In this document: positions 50,801 to 56,800 of the stretch, piece after piece
How the letters are laid out: every line of letters begins with the position of its first letter
How positions within the stretch are numbered: position 1 is the first letter of the stretch
Origin: Symsagittifera roscoffensis
Taxonomy: Eukaryota > Xenacoelomorpha > Acoela > Convolutidae
Assembly: GCF_963678635.1 (NCBI RefSeq)
Contig: NC_087068.1
Span: 14,578,027-14,635,871, forward strand
Length of the DNA: 57,845 nt
Reading direction: 5' to 3'
Notes under the pieces: model-generated
Seen by the model: the letters and a program-made list of their open reading frames with translations, nothing else
Database searches by the model: none
What the model was told of the DNA's origin: nothing
Made by a program: the position numbers and the translations under genes

Positions 50801-53800
50801 TGAAATTTGAAAATTGAAATCTTTGTTTGTTTCCTTGCGTTCATTGAATGTTCTCCAACTGTCTGTTGGCCGTGTTTTTTTTTAAAATAATGGGTCGAAT
50901 GATCGAGAGTTTTTTCACGCTCAATTTCGATTTTTCGCGGTTTGACTTGTGATTTATTTTTAAGTTCGGTGCATTTCTATTGTTAAAAGGAAGGCAAACA
51001 ACTCCACTATCGAACAGCAAAATTGTAAAGGTCTTTCTACAAATTCAAAGAGCTTTAAGGCCATCTTTTTTTCCTCCGAAATTCGAAAATTGAAGATTTT
51101 TGAAAAAAACAAGTAGGTTTTTTTTCAGTTTCCTTGCGTTGATTGCTCTTTTCCAACTGTCAGTTGGCTATGTTTTGGTTTCAGTAATGTCTTTACGTAT
51201 AGTAATCTTAAACGTACTTACAAATGAAGTCCTTTAATTTAATTTGACCGATTAACTTATTTTAAAATTTTTATTATCTAGCTCGAAGTTTTTTTCCTGC
51301 TTCTTGAGAAATAGTTTCATGTTTCAGGTATTTGTGAGTCAACAGGTGGAACAGTCGGGTGACCAATCAGAGAAGAGTAAATTAGAGGAGACGAAAGAGC
51401 TGTATGGGTCTGTATGGACCAGCGTCGTCACAGGTTGGAATTGAATTGACAAATTTCACTATCGGTTTCAATGTTTTAGCTTTACCTCGATTTTTTTTTC
51501 ATCTTGCAGCGGTCTTTATAAGAAAAAAAAAGACTCAGCGATCGTGATGTTGTGAAAACAAAATGTTTACTAAATTAGCAAGCTTATTAAAAGTTAGTCA
51601 ACGAAGTCAATTTTAACTCGTCTAGGTTGTTTGGTTTTAAGGGTCAACCAGCGAATAAGAATTCAAGACGGTTTTTCAGGTATTGTGTTTTTTTTTGGTA
51701 AAAAAGTTTCAAATTTTGTACACGCTCAAGCTTGATTTTTCGCTGTTTGATTTTTTAGTTTTTGTTAAGTTCAAATCAAATTCATTTGGTAGATAGAACA
51801 AGAATTAAGCTCTACAACAGCAAAAAATGCGTAATGGCGCAAAAATGTTTGGCCGATTTTTTTTTTGAAAGTGGATTTTGCTTTTTTTAGTTTTCTTAAG
51901 TGCTTCATAAATAATCAGTCGTTTTTAGGTTTTCCTGAATTCATTTACTCTTTGGCAATTTCTTTAGGCGTTTTTTTTTCAGAAAAAATGGGAGCTTGAT
52001 TTTTAATTTCAAAGGAGGATTTTGGTTTTTAAGAGTAATGAACGCAGTGGAGACTCTTATATAGGTCTTGCTGATTTTTTTAATTCAGAAAAAGTCTTAA
52101 AATGTGCATAAAAGTCTCTAATTACTACAGATGTGCATTCATACATATTTCAAAGTCCAACCAAACCCCCTTCCCCCGCAGAATGAATGAACTAAGGATT
52201 AAAGTGGTGATTGCTATTAGCAAAAAACACGTGAATTTCAGTCTTCCATGACAACGCCGACTCTTTATAGTTTCTATTTCAACTACCAATAAATAGTTCA
52301 TTAATCTTTTTAAGAGTTATGAACGTAGCGAAGACTCTTATATAGGTCTTGCTGATTTTTTTTGTTCAGGAAAAAGTCTTAAAATATTGATCCACTAGGT
52401 ATATATGCATTTTTTGAAATCAATTGAAGTTCATCGGCTGAAAGTGGCGTAAATAGCACTCTCCAAATACGAACGTAGAAATGGCGCAAAAAAAACGTGC
52501 ACGATTTCTAGTTTGGAAAGTGGAATTTAATTTTCTTATTTCCAGCGGAATATCAACTTTACCTGTTGATTCAGTTTTCTCAAGTTGGGTTAATGTTATC
52601 AAAAAAGTGCCAATCATAACTCGTTCTAGAAATTCAAAGAGCTTAAAGGGCTTTTTTTTTCTTTTAAATTCAAATAAGAGACTTTTTCAACAAAATGTGT
52701 GTTTTTTTATGTTTACTTGCGGCGTTCATTACTCTTTTCCAATCTTCGGTTGGCTCTGTTTTGATTTCCCGGCTGAATAAAAAAATGATTGATCCGGTTT
52801 TTTTTCCAACTGAACAGCGTTATCCAAGCGGTATATTTACATACTTATTTTTTTACAGGTTAAGGTTAGTTAAGATGATGGTGATTAGTTTTTGAAACTT
52901 TGGTTCAGTTCTTCACCCTCTCATTACACCTACAAAAACAAGTTTCAAAAAATACCAAATGTTTTTCAGTATATTTTGTTTCTCTAATATTCCTAGCTGG
53001 AATTTTGCGTGGCAACTGGTTTTTTGTTTGGTTATAATATTTATTTTACAGGCACGTTGACTGGTCTCAAACTATATCTGGACGAAGTCATCACCCTTTG
53101 CGAGACACTTTTTGACAGCCAATCGTGGGACCGCAAAGCTCAGGCAGCCTCCGCGATAACCTCAATCGCCAAAAACCTCCTGGGCTCGCAAGAAGCACAA
53201 AACAGTGATGTGATCAAGCCTCAGATGGTTAATAAATTAGTGAAGCTGCTGGTTAGTAATGCAAGTGGTAATCGGTTCTGGAGAGGGAAGGAGTTGGTTG
53301 TGAAGGCGTTGGGGTCTGTTTGCGAATCAAGTGCAACTTTGATCATCAAACATCCTGAAGAGATGCGTCATACAAAAGAAGAGGTTTGTGTGTTGTTTAT
53401 AGAATTCAGCTTTAACAGTGTAGCAAAATTATCTGTGTTAAATTACAAGGATTGGAAAAAAACATCGAATGGCTGAGAGACAAGATTTTCTGTCAATTTC
53501 AGGTTTTTGCTTGCAGTACAACTTAAACTTAATTGCAATGTCATATCATTACACAAGCAGCTTGCAAGCATTATTTTATATAACGAGTCGATTTATTTTC
53601 CAATCCTACACGCATATTATAGTGCTTATTTTTGGTGGCATTTTTGCTGCGAAGTATTGCTAGTTCGATCAGAGGTGTTCTCCGCTGTTTCAGTCGGTTC
53701 CTTAAGCGTCAGTAGAACAGTTCTGTACTGTAGTTGACTTGGATTCTCGAGGCCACAGTGGTTTAATTCTCGTAGAAATCTTTTTTCGTAGCTCATTAAA

Positions 53801-56800
53801 ATTTTTACTTACACTTTTTAAAATGTCGATGAACGTACTTAAGACTCTTAGATTGGTCGTGATGATTTTTTTGTTTTGATTTTTCAGGGCAAGTCTTGAA
53901 AATTGTTCACGCTCAAATTTGATAATTCGCAGTTCGACTTTTGATTTCTTTTTAAGATGAAGGCAAACTCTACTATTGAATAGCAAAAGTGTAAAGGTCA
54001 CGCAAAACGTGATTGACTTCGTAATTGTATTTTAATTTTCAGATTTTCCAGTGGAGTAAAAAGTTTATCTTTTGATCCAGCTTCCTTTATTTTAGTTAAT
54101 TTTCTCAAAACAAAAATTTCAATCATAAATTGTTCTTGAAATCGAAAGAGCCTCAAGGTCATATATTTTCCCTTTGAAAGTCATAAGTTGAGTTTTTAAA
54201 AACACGTCAGTTTTTTTGTTTCCTTGCGTTCGTTAAATCTTTTCCAACTGTCTGTTGGCTATATATGTTTTTTCCGTTTTGTTGCTAATTCTTGCCAATT
54301 TAGCGTGTTTGTTTCTGAAGTCCAATTTCACTTCTATTAAAAAAGCAATCTTTACGCTGGCGATTAGCAGGTGTTATCAAATCGGAGGTAGGTTTTTTTT
54401 CAGGTTAACGACTTGTTTAACATCAAATCTTGAAGCATTTAGTCGAATCTGTGATTTCGTCTACAACGTAGATTTAAATTTTTACATTTTCAATAATTTT
54501 TCCGGATCTTATTAACTACCCTACCTCAATCGAACCTTGTTAACTATTTATCACATATAACGTGCAATATTTTTTGTTTCTGACAACCCTTTCTTTTTAG
54601 ATATGCATTTAAAAAATGTCAGCAATTAATTTGGTTTTCGTTTTGGTGCGTTCGTAATGGTATTTCTCACTGTTTAAATGTTACTTAACAGAAAATTGTG
54701 TAAATTTTTTAAAATGTGTCATTTAAAGTTGACTTTCTGAAAATCGAAATAGTGGAGGGGGAATAGTTAACAATTAAGATTTCTCTCTATTCGATTTTTT
54801 TATATAGGTCGTATATTTACCAACTCCGATATGGTCTGCCTCAGTTGTTTTTGGCGTTATTTGGTATAAAATATGTAGGCTTATCGATTCATATATCGGC
54901 TTAGTCTACTCATATTGCGTCGGTTGATGGTGAAATCAATGTGCTATTGGCTTGTGTATGTGGGCGACCATTTCAAATTGTTTGATAGCAAAAAATGACA
55001 TGATGTTAAGCAGCAATTGTAATCAAATACGTTTTGCTTAGTACAAAAAACCGCCTTCAAAAAAAAGGTAATTCAAAAAATTGTCTCGTCTGCTTTTTCT
55101 GAGGAATGTGTCTTTTTGAATTAGATTTGGGACATAGTGTATCAGCAATGGAGTAGAACCACGGACCGACACTTGGACTGTGCTTGTGTCGCTTGTGTGG
55201 CCTCTCTCACTTACCACTTTCAAATGGACCATACCCACCTAGAGCGAGTTGTGCAATTATCTGCAGAGAAACTACAGGTTGGTTTCTTAATTTTTAATTC
55301 TCCTTTTAGGCGCTTTAATCCAATTTGTTTTGTAAAAGAATTGGAAGGTTTCCAGAAAAAGTGCTGGCGTTTTCGGCAACTTTTTGCAGTGACTAATTGG
55401 AAAACTTAATGTTTGTGTTGGCTGCTGTACGAAATTTCCATTGCTAGAGCCGTTGCGTTTGATTTGAATCAGAATCCCAATGTTGAATTAGCCGCATGCC
55501 ATGTCTGTTATTTTAAAACATTGAATTGTCAGATTTACTTGAACTTGTATGTCGTATCTGAAAGTTTTTCATACGACTAAATGTGAAGAAAACATCACTC
55601 ATCTATTCAATTTTTTATTGTTGGAATCGTTTTTCAGAAGTATTTCTCTGCGAAGGAAGACAGAAGAATTGACGATGACAGTAACGACTCATCAAATGCA
55701 AAAGTGCCTCTGATCAAGTTACAGAAACAAACCATCCAGGCGAGAGATTTGTATATTCAATTTCAAAGCAGAGAAATTAATTACTAGATCAATGTCGAGA
55801 AAACATCTTGAAAAAATGCGACCTCAAAAGCGCGAATTCATAGTTCCTTTGCGGAGATTCGGTACTCCGCGCTACTCTGTCGGGACCCCGCAGCACAAAT
55901 CTACTTCTTCGTAGACCCTCCGCCCCCTTATAATTCGGTCACACCCTCCAAATTAGGAGGGTCTAAAGAGACCACACCGGAATTGAATACCATCAAATTT
56001 TTTGCCTAAAGTTTTCGAACAATACGCTGTTTTTAAGGGGTAACGAAAATATGAAAACGAAACTATTTTTTTTTAAGTTGAAAACGAAACTTAAAGTTGA
56101 AAATGAAATTGATTTTAAGTTGAAAACGAAAGTATTTTTTCAAGTATGCATCAAAATACAACACTTCATTTAAATATTGATATTTACGAAATTTTTTTAG
56201 TCGTTTTTGGAATGTGGTGAATCAAAATTGATCCGAAATGCGGGACGCTTGATATTTTTGAACTCTCCGCAATGAAAAATGCCTTTTTTTACAAAAAAAG
56301 TCCAACCGCAAAAAATGTTACGAATTAAGTACTGCAGAGTAGTTGAAGTGGGTTGTGTAAATAAGGGATTCCGCGGAAAGGTAAGTGTGCGTTTTCAAAT
56401 ATGCATTTTCTAATGAAACCATTGTATTGAAATTTATTTACTGGTTTCATTATCTGCCCACTAGTATAGGAAAAAAGTTTCATTTGTTCATAAAGTTTGG
56501 ACATTGCTGCTCTAGGCACTGGCTTCTGCTTTTCCTGGAAAAGACCACTACTTAATATCTACATCCCTCATGCAGACTATATGCGACATATTTATGGAAT
56601 ATTTGCACAAATGTGGGGACAAAACAGCGGTCAAAGTAGGAATCGATTCGCTGGAATCGATCTGGAAGAAGTTTGATATGGATGGGAATAGCTGTGAAGA
56701 GTATTCTACAGTTTGGCTTAAGCTGGCTGAGAAATTGACCGAAGCATATTCAAGTAAGATTATAGTGTAGTGTTATTACATACGAAACAAGTTTGACTGA

